NCBI GenBank assembly: GCA_942492815.1
Contig: OW818658.1
Span: forward strand, 7,688,001 to 7,752,000
Direction of reading: 5' to 3'
Source of the DNA: JAEUWI01 sp942492815
GTDB lineage: Bacteria; Hydrogenedentota; Hydrogenedentia; Hydrogenedentales; JAEUWI01
DNA: 64,000 nucleotides
Positions 28,580 to 38,431 of this stretch are shown in pieces. Numbering within the stretch: the stretch's first letter is position 1; each line of letters begins with the position of its first letter. The translations under genes were made by a program, and so were the position numbers. The notes below the pieces were generated by a model, which searched no databases, was not told where the DNA came from, and saw nothing but the letters and a program-made list of their open reading frames with translations.

Positions 28580-30682
28580 GTGTACATTGTTGCCACGATA
28601 GTTGCCGCGTTGCTGGCGGCCTCCGCGGTTGCCGCTTTTCTCTGGCGCTGGCGGGCGGGTGCAAAAAAAGAGACCCTCCCCGAGGCCGTGATGCAGCAGC
28701 ACGGCTCCCTCATCATGCGGCGCTTGAAGAAGGGGGCGAACCCCGACACCATTGACGACTTGGGCTACACCGCCGCCGTCTATGCCGCCGGACAGGGCGA
28801 CGTGGGCGTGCTGAAGGAGCTGGCGGGCTACGGCGCCAATCTCTCTCTGCCCACCGGCCAGGGCGAGACGCCCCTCTACAGCGCGGCCCAGCACGGCCAG
28901 CTTCAGTCGCTCCTCTATCTGCTCAAGCAGGGCGTGCCCGTGGACCCCGAAACGGTCCACCGCGAGACCCCCTTGCTCATCGCCGCGCGGGAGGGCCACG
29001 TCTCCATTGTTCGCGCCCTCCTCGCCGCCGGGGCCAATGTGAACCAGCAGGACAATCGGGGGTGGAGTGCCCTCATGATTGCCATGCGGGAGAATCAGAA
29101 AGAACTTACCGACCTCCTCCTGGGCCACAACGTGAATGTGAATCTTGCGCCGAAAGACGGGGCTCATGCCCTGATGATGGCCGTCAAAAAGGAAGATGAA
29201 GATCTGGTCCGCCGCCTCCTGGATCGCGGGGCGGATGTACACCACCATTCCCGCGACGGCATGTGCGCCCTCCGCATTGCCGTGCTGCGCGGAAACATGG
29301 CCATCGCCCGGCGCCTGCTCAATGCCGGGGCCGACGTAAGTTCCCCCTTTGCCAACAAGGAAACCCCCGTTGAAGTGGCCGAACGCGAGGGCTACAAGGA
29401 ACTCGCCGCCTACCTCCGCAAGCGCGAGAAACGCCTCGCCGCCTGCATGGACATCCTCGAAGTGGTGGCCCGGGGCGATCACGATCGTGTGAGAGAAATC
29501 GTCGTCCAGGTGCCTCGGAGCGTAAACGTCCACTCCGCCAGCAGCCGCTGGACGCCCCTCCTCATCGCCGTGCGCGCGGGTCAACTCGATATCGCGGCGA
29601 CGCTCCTGGAGCACGGTGCCGATGTGCATGCCCGGAGCAAGGACGGAAAATCGGCTATTGCCTTTGCCGTGGACGGGAGCGATCTGGCCATGGTCAAGGT
29701 CCTCCTCGAAGGAGGCGCGCGCATTGATCAGGTGGACGCCGAAGGCACCGACCTCCGCACCTACGCCGAGACCCAGAACCAGCCCAATATCGTCGAGTTC
29801 ATCGATTCTTTTGTCCAGCAGCAGGCGGTGGGCTTCAGCCTCTTTCAGGCCGTTACCGAGAACGACCCGCCCCGGGCGCTCACGCTCCTCCGGGAGGATC
29901 CCGGCTGCGTAGATGCCCGCACGCGAAACGAACGCTGGACGCCCCTCATGCAGGCGGTGCGCGACGACAACGTACCCATGGTGCGGCTTCTGATGGAGTA
30001 CAAGGCCCAGGTAAACCTCACCAACAGCCGCGGCATGACCGCCCTCATGTACGCCTCCCGCAACGGTAATCTGGAGCTGGTCCGCATGCTGGTCAATGCC
30101 GGTGCGGATGTCCGGGTCCGCTCCCGCGAGGGCAACACCGCCTGCGAGTTCGCCCTGGACAAAGGCCACGCCCGCGTCGTGATGCTGCTGCAGGAGGTCG
30201 AGGCCCAGCTCTCCGACTGGTCGAAGATGGGCCTGGTGGACGAAGCCGAAACCCGCTTCGACGGTCCGCCAGCCGCCACCGACGGCGATCAAGGGCGCAG
30301 CGACGACATTTTCAAAGCGATTCAGGAGAACGATATCCGGCTGGCCAAGCAAGTGCTCCATTACTGGCCCGATTGCGTTCGTCTGCGCCGAGGCCCCTCC
30401 GAGCTTACACCCCTCCATATGGCCATCAACGGCGGAAATCAGGATATGGCCCAGTTGATTGTGGCGGCCGGGGCCGATGTGAACGCCAAGTCCCGGGAAG
30501 GCAAGACGCCCCTCTACCAGGCCGTGGCCCGGGCCGATGCCGAATTGACCACCATGCTCCTGAGCAGCGGTGCCCAGGTCTGGCAACTGGTCCAGGGCCA
30601 AACTGCCCTCCAGGTCGCCCAGGCCGCCGGCTACACCGATATCGTGGCCGAATTAAACCGCTCCACCTCCACGGATAGCTGA
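28580..30682 (+). CDS. Membrane-anchored ankyrin-repeat protein
   Basis: 700 aa from GTG 28580, preceded by GAGAGGAAAAGG. One N-terminal membrane helix (IVATIVAALLAASAVAAFLW) with a basic segment after it. The rest is about 14-16 ankyrin repeats in two or three blocks (GETPLYSAAQHGQLQSLLYL, RWTPLLIAVRAGQLDIAATL, ELTPLHMAINGGNQDMAQLI), with less regular linkers near residues 285-310, 410-430 and 540-580. Ankyrin arrays bind partner proteins and no catalytic domain is present. It stands alone, between groEL and acs. Confidence 0.88.
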   Translation: MYIVATIVAALLAASAVAAFLWRWRAGAKKETLPEAVMQQHGSLIMRRLKKGANPDTIDDLGYTAAVYAAGQGDVGVLKELAGYGANLSLPTGQGETPLYSAAQHGQLQSLLYLLKQGVPVDPETVHRETPLLIAAREGHVSIVRALLAAGANVNQQDNRGWSALMIAMRENQKELTDLLLGHNVNVNLAPKDGAHALMMAVKKEDEDLVRRLLDRGADVHHHSRDGMCALRIAVLRGNMAIARRLLNAGADVSSPFANKETPVEVAEREGYKELAAYLRKREKRLAACMDILEVVARGDHDRVREIVVQVPRSVNVHSASSRWTPLLIAVRAGQLDIAATLLEHGADVHARSKDGKSAIAFAVDGSDLAMVKVLLEGGARIDQVDAEGTDLRTYAETQNQPNIVEFIDSFVQQQAVGFSLFQAVTENDPPRALTLLREDPGCVDARTRNERWTPLMQAVRDDNVPMVRLLMEYKAQVNLTNSRGMTALMYASRNGNLELVRMLVNAGADVRVRSREGNTACEFALDKGHARVVMLLQEVEAQLSDWSKMGLVDEAETRFDGPPAATDGDQGRSDDIFKAIQENDIRLAKQVLHYWPDCVRLRRGPSELTPLHMAINGGNQDMAQLIVAAGADVNAKSREGKTPLYQAVARADAELTTMLLSSGAQVWQLVQGQTALQVAQAAGYTDIVAELNRSTSTDS

Positions 30683-30756
30683 GCGTGGGGGAGAGATCGA
30701 ACTGATCGGACCGCTCAGACTTAACGCGGTCTTCGGCAGCAACCCAAGTCATTGCA

Positions 30757-30984
30757 GGCGTGCCACGCGATCCGGCAACGCCGGTTCGTGTGCCCATGGC
30801 GAGGTGTTCCTGAAACGCCAACGCTCACTCGACCGGCCCTTTTGCGTCGATTCCAATCTCAAAGGGCCCCAGCACTTCTCCTCGGCACCAGATAGACCAA
30901 CCGCCCGGTCATGGCATGTTTTATGACCCTCGCGCGCGAGGCTCATGACACACGAACCGGCGTTGCCGGATCGCGTGGCACGCC
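30757..30984. repeat. 36-bp perfect inverted repeat, MITE-like unit
   Basis: The left arm, 30757-30792 (begins GGCGTGCCACGCGATCCGGC), is the exact reverse complement of 30949-30984. The arms enclose 156 bp containing a CCTCGCGCGCGAGG palindrome (30928-30941). No obvious target-site duplication or transposase is present. It could be a non-autonomous mobile unit or a large cruciform. Confidence 0.85.
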
Positions 30985-31043
30985 CATCAATTCCTTGAAT
31001 AGCGGAAGCTACTGATGATTGTGTCGAATACCAGACTCTCCCC

Positions 31044-31071
31044 ATTGATTCCCGGCCTGAATTGTGTACAA
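31044..31071 (+). promoter_or_regulatory. Candidate promoter of acs
   Basis: TTGATT (31044-31049), 16 nt, TACAAT (31066-31071), about 115 nt before the acs ATG. Confidence 0.5.
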
Positions 31072-31186
31072 TAAGGCCTTATCCAGCGAGGCCCTCCGGG
31101 AATTCCCGTGCCCTCGCTGATTCTGTGAGAGAGATACCCGAAATCACCGCCGCGCGCGGCGCCCTATTAGCTATCGGAGGAGCACC

Positions 31187-33142
<1,956 letters not shown>

Positions 33143-33169
33143 CCATTAAGAACAGACCCAAATTCCCAA

Positions 33170-33202
33170 CGGCGGGAGGCGAGAGCCTCCCGCCGTTTTT
33201 TT
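33170..33202 (+). terminator. Rho-independent terminator of acs
   Basis: 11-bp perfect stem CGGCGGGAGGC / GCCTCCCGCCG, loop GAGA, then seven T. Starts 28 nt after the acs stop. Confidence 0.95.
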
Positions 33203-33232
33203 GGATGGAGAATACACGGGGGGAGGTGCGCC

Positions 33233-33264
33233 AGAGAATGTGGCACAGCCGTCTCGGCTGTGTG
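33233..33264. repeat. REP-like palindrome
   Basis: AGAGAATGTGGCACAGCC-GTCTC-GGCTGTG, the dispersed family with core GGCACAGCC/GGCTGTG. It lies between the acs terminator and the Nudix gene. The preceding 13 nt (GCGCCAGAGAATG) also precede the 9-nt array at 36083. Confidence 0.8.
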
Positions 33265-33398
33265 TTTGTTGCGAAGCAACCATTTTTGATTCTCGCCAGC
33301 CGGCGGAGCGCCACGGCAATGAGGCGAATCATTGCGACGGAAAGTGCCGCCCCTCATTTCCAGTATACTGTGCGAGACCATGCCATGAAGGAGTCCCC

Positions 33399-33944
33399 AT
33401 GAATCCCGAACGAAATCCCTGGAAGACCCTGTCCAGTGAAGTGAAATACAAGAACCCCTGGATCTCCGTGCGCGAAGACCAGGTCATCCGCCCCGACGGC
33501 AAGCCCGGAATCTACGGTGTGGTGGAGACCCGCGTCGCCACGGGCGTCCTCGCGCTGGACGACGATGATTCCCTTTATCTCGTTGGGCAATACCGCTATC
33601 CCCTCGACGTCTACTCTTGGGAAATCATCGAAGGCGGCGCGGAACTCGACGAAGATCCCCTCGAAGCGTGCAAGCGCGAACTACAGGAAGAGGCCGGCCT
33701 CACCGCAAGCCACTGGGAGTCCCTGGGCCACGAAATCCACCTGAGCAACTGCCACTCCAGCGAGCGGGGCTTCCTCTACGTTGCGCGCGGCCTGGAGCAC
33801 GTCGGCGCAACGCCCGAAGGCACCGAAGAGCTTCAGCTCAAGAAAGTCCGCTGGAACGAAGCCGTGGCCATGGTCACGCGCGGTGAAATCACCGACGCCA
33901 TCAGTATCATGGCCATTCTGCTCTACGAGCAGAGAAATGCCTGA
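33399..33944 (+). CDS. Nudix hydrolase, ADP-ribose pyrophosphatase type
   Basis: 181 aa from ATG 33399, with AAGGAG upstream; longer readings run into a repeat. The Nudix box is complete: GGAELDEDPLEACKRELQEE followed by AGL (G-x5-E-x7-REL-x-EE-x-G-L). The N-terminal WKTLSSEVKYKNPWISVRED and the YRYPLDVYSWEIIEGG segment before the box fit the NudF/ADP-ribose branch. It hydrolyses a nucleoside diphosphate linked to another group. A free-standing gene. Confidence 0.9.
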   Translation: MNPERNPWKTLSSEVKYKNPWISVREDQVIRPDGKPGIYGVVETRVATGVLALDDDDSLYLVGQYRYPLDVYSWEIIEGGAELDEDPLEACKRELQEEAGLTASHWESLGHEIHLSNCHSSERGFLYVARGLEHVGATPEGTEELQLKKVRWNEAVAMVTRGEITDAISIMAILLYEQRNA

Positions 33945-33980
33945 AGAAGGTTAAATCAACGCTCCACGCACAAGCCCCGT

Positions 33981-35606
33981 TCACATCAGCCGCGACGTGA
34001 ACCTTCTTGAGACGCCAAATGTCCCCGCCACCAGCACCATCAGCAGTACGCTGTAGGCAAAGGCCGCGCCCACCGATGCGCGCCACTCCATATTGATCTT
34101 CACGGCGATGGGAATATTGGCGGGCTGGTACAGCAGGATCGAGGCGACAAATTCCCCCAGGCACGTGGCAAATACTAACGCCGCGCCCGCACCGGCCGCC
34201 GGGGCCACCAGCGGCAGGACAATCCGCCAGAAGCAATAACGCTTCGGCGCGCCCAGGGTCCGTCCCGCTTCAATCAGCGTCGCGTCGAAAGTCTCCAGCG
34301 ATGCCCCGACCATCCGTGTCAGCAGGGGGATGTTGCGCACAAAATAGGCCAGCGGCAGGAGCCACACCGTGCCGTAAATCGGCAGCCAGCGCTCGTTGAA
34401 GGCCACGATCAAGTTGATGGCGATCACCGTGCCCGGCAGGGCCCAGGGGATCATCACCAGCACATTGAGCCACGCGCCACCCGGTCGTTTCCGCGCAATG
34501 AGATACGCCGCAGGCAGCGCCATCACCAGGGTGGCGGCCATGGCCAACGCGCTCATCCACAGGCTGTTTCGGATCGGGCTGAAGGCGCTCCTGTTGGTAA
34601 AAAGCTCGGTGTAGTTCGAGAAAGTCATGACCGTGGGCACCAGCTCCGTGTGCCACGATTCATAGTCTGCAAAGGAAAGCCACAAAATGGTCACATGGGG
34701 CAAGAGAAGCAGGGCGATCGCCCCCCAGGCCAGCACCCCCGCGAGTATCCGGCCCGGCGCACTGCCGATAGGCCGGGGCGTTCCCTTGGAACCCGATCCC
34801 GAGCCGCCCCGACGCGAGGATCGAAACAGGGCAATCCCCAGCAGCGACACCAGCGCCAGCATCACCGTCAGGGTCAGCGCCACGTCATGATTGTCCTGGT
34901 TCCGCGCTACGTACACTTCCACGCTCAGCATGGGGAAACGCCCGGCAAAGAAATAGGGCGCGCTGAAGGAGGCGCAGGAGGACATGAAGGTCAGAAGGGA
35001 TGCCCCCACCAGCGCGGGCCGGAGCAGGGGCAGCGTCACGCGAAAAAACACCCGGCGGCGCGATGCCCCCAGGGTCCGCGCAGCCTCCAATTGATACCGG
35101 TCCATGGACGCCAGTGCCGGCCCCGCCATGGCATAGAAAAAGACATAAAAGGAGTAGGTGTGGATGAGCAGGATGGCCCAGGGCCCCGGCAGCACCATGT
35201 CGGGCATGCCCAGCACCTGATCGGCAAAGCGCGTGAAGATGCCATCTTTGCCGATGAGGTAATAAAAACTCAGGACGCCCACCAGGGGCGGCAGTGTGAA
35301 GGGCAGATAGGCCAGCGCCGCCAGCACGCGCGATCCGGGAAAGCTGTAGCGCGTGGTGACAAAGGCCAGCAGCACGCCCACGACACCGGCCCCCGCCACG
35401 GAGGCGAGGCTGATACCGATGGTGTTGCGAATGGCGGGCCAAGCTTTCCCGCTGCCGACAAGGGAGGCATCCCAGTGGGAAAAGGCCTCAAATCCGAGAC
35501 GTACCGTGGGATAGAGTACCGTGAGGCCAAGCACCGCGAAGCAGAGCGCGAGGAGTCCACGGTCCAGCGTCAATCCCCTCCGCTTGCTCGGTGCGCCTTC
35601 GGACAC
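33981..35606 (-). CDS. Fused ABC transporter permease, iron(III)/FbpB type
   Basis: 541 aa from GTG 35606, five bases after the PilZ stop. Two permease halves are fused, each with about six membrane helices and an EAA loop: EAARTLGASRRRVFFRVTLP (~residue 195) and EAGRTLGAPKRYCFWRIVLP (~450). This double-permease form is typical of ferric-ion importers (FbpB/AfuB). No ATPase or periplasmic binding protein lies within several genes, so it must pair with subunits coded elsewhere or be an orphan. Substrate is by family only. Confidence 0.85.
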   Translation of the reverse strand: MSEGAPSKRRGLTLDRGLLALCFAVLGLTVLYPTVRLGFEAFSHWDASLVGSGKAWPAIRNTIGISLASVAGAGVVGVLLAFVTTRYSFPGSRVLAALAYLPFTLPPLVGVLSFYYLIGKDGIFTRFADQVLGMPDMVLPGPWAILLIHTYSFYVFFYAMAGPALASMDRYQLEAARTLGASRRRVFFRVTLPLLRPALVGASLLTFMSSCASFSAPYFFAGRFPMLSVEVYVARNQDNHDVALTLTVMLALVSLLGIALFRSSRRGGSGSGSKGTPRPIGSAPGRILAGVLAWGAIALLLLPHVTILWLSFADYESWHTELVPTVMTFSNYTELFTNRSAFSPIRNSLWMSALAMAATLVMALPAAYLIARKRPGGAWLNVLVMIPWALPGTVIAINLIVAFNERWLPIYGTVWLLPLAYFVRNIPLLTRMVGASLETFDATLIEAGRTLGAPKRYCFWRIVLPLVAPAAGAGAALVFATCLGEFVASILLYQPANIPIAVKINMEWRASVGAAFAYSVLLMVLVAGTFGVSRRFTSRLM

Positions 35607-35611
35607 TGCGG

Positions 35612-35974
35612 CTAGAACGCGTCCCGCGGGAGCGCGATATCTTCTTCGACGAAGTTGCGGATGGCTTCGTGTTCCTCGGGGTCGATCTTGGTGAACAGAA
35701 TAGCCACCTTGAAGTGATCATCGCCCAGATCATCGGGATCGCAGCGCACCACCACGCCCTCGGCATCGATCCGGGTGTTGGCCGGCGCGGGCAGATCCAG
35801 AGCGATCCGCATGCGGGTCATGAGCGCCACCGGCTTGACCGTGTGGCACAGCACGCCGTTCGCGCTGATATTGTCGATGTGATTCAATACACCGGGACCC
35901 GCCGCGTCTTCAAAGACCGGCACGCCACGACGGCTCCGGGGATAACGGCGCCGTTCACTTCCCTCCATCCGCAT
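35612..35974 (-). CDS. PilZ-domain protein
   Basis: 120 aa, ATG 35974. It carries the two c-di-GMP contact motifs of PilZ: an Arg-rich start (RRRYPRSRR) and DNISANGVLC (D/N-x-S-x-x-G). The whole protein is one PilZ domain. It is probably a cytoplasmic receptor for cyclic di-GMP. The gene is five bases upstream of the ABC permease and likely co-transcribed with it. Confidence 0.85.
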   Translation of the reverse strand: MRMEGSERRRYPRSRRGVPVFEDAAGPGVLNHIDNISANGVLCHTVKPVALMTRMRIALDLPAPANTRIDAEGVVVRCDPDDLGDDHFKVAILFTKIDPEEHEAIRNFVEEDIALPRDAF

Positions 35975-36082
35975 GATAAGACCTTTACGTTTGCTGATTT
36001 TTCCGACGACTGCTCAAGTGAATCCTAATAGTAGCGCACGACTTGGTAAATTGCAATGCAACGATGAGCGAAGCGCCAGAGA

Positions 36083-36160
36083 ATGGGTCGTATGGGTCGA
36101 ATAGGTCCTATGAGTCCGATGAAAAGACTTGTGGATACGCCGCGCCCATAAGACCCATAA
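36083..36160. repeat. Mirrored 9-nt tandem hairpin (copy C)
   Basis: The left arm (36083-36118) has four units (ATGGGTCGT, ATGGGTCGA, ATAGGTCCT, ATGAGTCCG). The loop contains ATGAAAAGACTTG. The right arm (36145-36160) has about two units (CCCATAAGACCCATAA). It ends 4 nt beyond the stop of the DeoR gene (36165) and may act at that transcript's 3' end. Confidence 0.8.
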
Positions 36161-36164
36161 TCCT

Positions 36165-36950
36165 TCAGCCTTCAGCCTTCACCACTTCAATTCCAACCCC
36201 ACCCTCCGCCAGCAAATTCAACAAGTCCTTCCCTGCGCCCGGCGCGGTCGTGATCAGTCGCTGCACCGCATCCAGCCCGACGATTCGGCAGAGCGAAGTC
36301 TTGCCCAGCTTTCCCGGATCCGCCAGCACCACCGTCTGGCGCGCGTTGCGGATCATCACCCGCTCGCTGGCCGCCGCGTCTTCATTTGTGTTGTAGATAC
36401 CGCCGCGATCCACGCCGCCCGGCGACACAAAAGCCCAGTCCGCGTGGTACTCCGACAAGGTTCGCACCGCCTGCGGCCCCACCAGGAGGCCCGCCTCCGG
36501 ATGCAAGGCCCCGCCCGACAGCAGCACGCGAAGATCCGGCAACTGAGAGGCCCGCTCGCCCAGGGCGGAGGCCAGGCGAAGGCTGTTGGTAATCACGGTC
36601 AAGGGAAAGGCTGGAATATAGCGCGCCAGTGCATAGGTCGTCGTGCCGCCATCGACGAAAACGGCATCACCCGGCTGCAGCAAGGACACGGCGCGGCGCG
36701 CAATCGCCGCCTTCTCCGCCGAATAGCGCTCGGCGCGAAAAGCATAGGGAAGCGCCCCATCCTCCACTTGGTCCAGGCGACGCAATCCCCCGCGCGTACG
36801 CTGGGCCAAACCCTTGTCCGCGAGGTCATTAAAATCGCGACGAATCGTGGCCGGACTCGCCCCGATCAGGGCATGGGCCTGCTCCGCGCCTATGAAGCGG
36901 TGGGTGTTCAGGTGCTCCAGAATGCGCTCGTGCCGCTCAAGTTGAATCAT
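36165..36950 (-). CDS. DeoR-family transcriptional regulator
   Basis: 261 aa, ATG 36950. N-terminal DeoR helix-turn-helix (RHERILEHLNTHRFIGAEQA, then ASPATIRRDFNDLADKGL). The C-terminal DeoR sensor domain has GDAVFVDGGTTTYALARYIP, VITNSLRLASALGE, LLSGGALHPE and the late DPGKLGKTSLCRI. This class usually represses sugar-catabolic genes and responds to a phosphorylated sugar. Divergent from the dehydrogenase/aldolase genes, which are its likely target. Confidence 0.9.
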   Translation of the reverse strand: MIQLERHERILEHLNTHRFIGAEQAHALIGASPATIRRDFNDLADKGLAQRTRGGLRRLDQVEDGALPYAFRAERYSAEKAAIARRAVSLLQPGDAVFVDGGTTTYALARYIPAFPLTVITNSLRLASALGERASQLPDLRVLLSGGALHPEAGLLVGPQAVRTLSEYHADWAFVSPGGVDRGGIYNTNEDAAASERVMIRNARQTVVLADPGKLGKTSLCRIVGLDAVQRLITTAPGAGKDLLNLLAEGGVGIEVVKAEG

Positions 36951-37017
36951 GAAACACCTTCATCCCATAAAAACATGTAAATAATACACTTAACCCCCGG
37001 CAAACACATCAAGGAAA

Positions 37018-37046
37018 TTGAATCGTGAGCGATTATGACCTATAAT
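37018..37046 (+). promoter_or_regulatory. Promoter of the dehydrogenase-aldolase operon
   Basis: TTGAAT (37018-37023), 17 nt, perfect TATAAT (37041-37046). It lies about 260 nt before the ATG at 37306, so the leader would include the 32-bp inverted repeat. Confidence 0.6.
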
Positions 37047-37112
37047 AAGCCAAATTGATTGAGCATGCAAGAAAGAGCGCCCTAGTAAACGGAGCTTCGC
37101 CACAAGAGGATC

Positions 37113-37233
37113 TTTCCCACAGATGAACTCAGATGGACACAGATTTAAGAAACAAGCATGCGGAATAGATTGAGATTGACGAGAAAACTTATTTCCTTCT
37201 TATCTGTGTCCATCTGAGTTCATCTGTGGGAAA
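37113..37233. repeat. Mirrored 10-nt repeat: perfect 32-bp inverted arms
   Basis: The left arm 37113-37144 is built of 10-nt units (CACAGATGAA, CTCAGATGGA, CACAGAT). The right arm 37202-37233 is its exact reverse complement. The loop is 57 nt and AT-rich. It would form a very stable hairpin in the mRNA leader or a cruciform in DNA. Confidence 0.93.
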
Positions 37234-37305
37234 ATCTATCTCTGGACACACTTACACCACCATTCATCATTGACATGACATTCCCCAACCCAGGAGCCCC
37301 TGCCC

Positions 37306-38343
37306 ATGCGTGCCATGGTTCTCACCGGCATCCGCGCGATGGAAATGCGCGACGTGCCCGATCCGAAAATCGACGCCCCCACCGATGTGCTCATCAAAAT
37401 TTCCAGGGTCGGCGTTTGCGGCTCGGATGTTCACTACTACACCACGGGGCGCATCGGCGTGCAGGTCGTGCAGTATCCCTTCGCCGTGGGCCACGAGTGC
37501 GCGGGCATTGTGGAAGCCGTGGGCCCCGAAGTGACGCACCTGAAGGTTGGTGACCGCGTGGCCATCGAGCCCGCGATGCCCTGCGGCGAATGCGACCAGT
37601 GCAAGGCCGGCCGCGCCCATACTTGCCGCAAGCTCCGCTTCCTCGGATGCCCCGGCCAAGCCGAAGGCAGCCTGTCGGAATACATCGTCATGCCGGAGCA
37701 CTGCTGCTTCCCGCTCAAAGATGAAACCACGCTGGAAGAGGGCGTGCTGAGCGAGCCCCTGGCCATTGGCGTCTACGCCTGCAAACTCGCGGGGGAACTC
37801 AAGGGCAAGCGCATCGGCATCCTCGGCAGCGGCCCCATCGGCCTGAGCGTGCTCATGCCCGCGAAGGCCCAGGGCGTGGGCAAGGTCTACGTGACCGACA
37901 AAATCGATGCCCGCCTCGCCATGGCGAAAGCGAATGGCGCCGACTGGATCGGCAACGTGGATCAGCTTGACGCGGTGAAGACCATCACCGAGGCCGAGCC
38001 CCTGTTGCTCGACGTCGTCTTTGAGTGCTGCGGCCAGCAGGAAGCGGTGGACCAGGCGATTCATATGCTCGCACCCGGCGGCAAGCTGGTGATGATTGGC
38101 ATTCCCGAAGTGGATCGCATCTCCTTCCAGATCGACCTCATGCGCCGCAAGGAAATCTGCTTCCAGAACGTGCGTCGACAGAACGAATGCACCGGCACGA
38201 CCATCGACCAGATCGAAGACGGCACCCTGCCCGCCGGCGCCATGGTCACGCACCACTTCCCCTTCGAGCGCACGAAAGAGGCTTTCGACCTCGTCGCGGG
38301 CTACCAGGACGGCGTGATGAAGGCAATGATTACGTTTGACTGA
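37306..38343 (+). CDS. Zinc-dependent medium-chain dehydrogenase (sorbitol/L-iditol/xylitol type)
   Basis: 345 aa, ATG 37306, AGGAG upstream. Catalytic zinc ligands are Cys38 (GVCGSDVHYY) and His63/Glu64 (GHECAG). The structural-zinc cysteines Cys93, 96, 99 and 107 are all present. The NAD fold has LGSGPIGLSVLMPAKAQGVG. It matches polyol dehydrogenases that oxidise a sugar alcohol to a ketose. First gene after the DeoR spacer, followed by a second dehydrogenase and an aldolase. Confidence 0.9.
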   Translation: MRAMVLTGIRAMEMRDVPDPKIDAPTDVLIKISRVGVCGSDVHYYTTGRIGVQVVQYPFAVGHECAGIVEAVGPEVTHLKVGDRVAIEPAMPCGECDQCKAGRAHTCRKLRFLGCPGQAEGSLSEYIVMPEHCCFPLKDETTLEEGVLSEPLAIGVYACKLAGELKGKRIGILGSGPIGLSVLMPAKAQGVGKVYVTDKIDARLAMAKANGADWIGNVDQLDAVKTITEAEPLLLDVVFECCGQQEAVDQAIHMLAPGGKLVMIGIPEVDRISFQIDLMRRKEICFQNVRRQNECTGTTIDQIEDGTLPAGAMVTHHFPFERTKEAFDLVAGYQDGVMKAMITFD

Positions 38344-38402
38344 TAGGACGGTTAGGTCCGATAGGACGGATAATCAGTCCTATCCGTCGAATCCGTCCTA
38401 TG
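38343..38402. repeat. Mirrored 9-nt tandem hairpin (copy D, ATAGGACGG type)
   Basis: The left arm (38343-38372) has ATAGGACGG, TTAGGTCCG, ATAGGACGG. The right arm (38376-38402) has three inverted units (AGTCCTATC, CGTCGAATC, CGTCCTATG). It starts at the last base of the TGA stop of the first dehydrogenase and ends 30 nt before the ATG of the second, so it sits inside the operon. Confidence 0.88.
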
Positions 38403-38431
38403 ACAATCCCACAAACCAGAAAGCCCCCACA

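Larger units (their letters stand above)
30683..31186. other. 504-nt spacer with a long inverted repeat and the acs promoter
   Basis: No convincing gene. A 98-codon minus-strand frame (30749-31045) reads through the inverted repeat and looks non-coding. The region holds a 228-bp inverted-repeat unit (30757-30984) and a candidate acs promoter (31044-31071). Confidence 0.65.
36951..37305. other. Divergent regulatory spacer, DeoR gene / dehydrogenase operon
   Basis: No gene is seen. It contains a good plus-strand promoter (37018-37046) and, downstream of it in the predicted leader, a perfect 32-bp inverted repeat (37113-37233). A DeoR operator could not be singled out. Confidence 0.7.

Noticed and set aside
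28532..30601. 689-codon minus-strand frame
   Set aside because: Antisense to the ankyrin gene; shadow of high-GC third positions.
30749..31045. 98-codon minus-strand ORF through the inverted repeat
   Set aside because: Most of it is the inverted-repeat unit; no ribosome site or family likeness.
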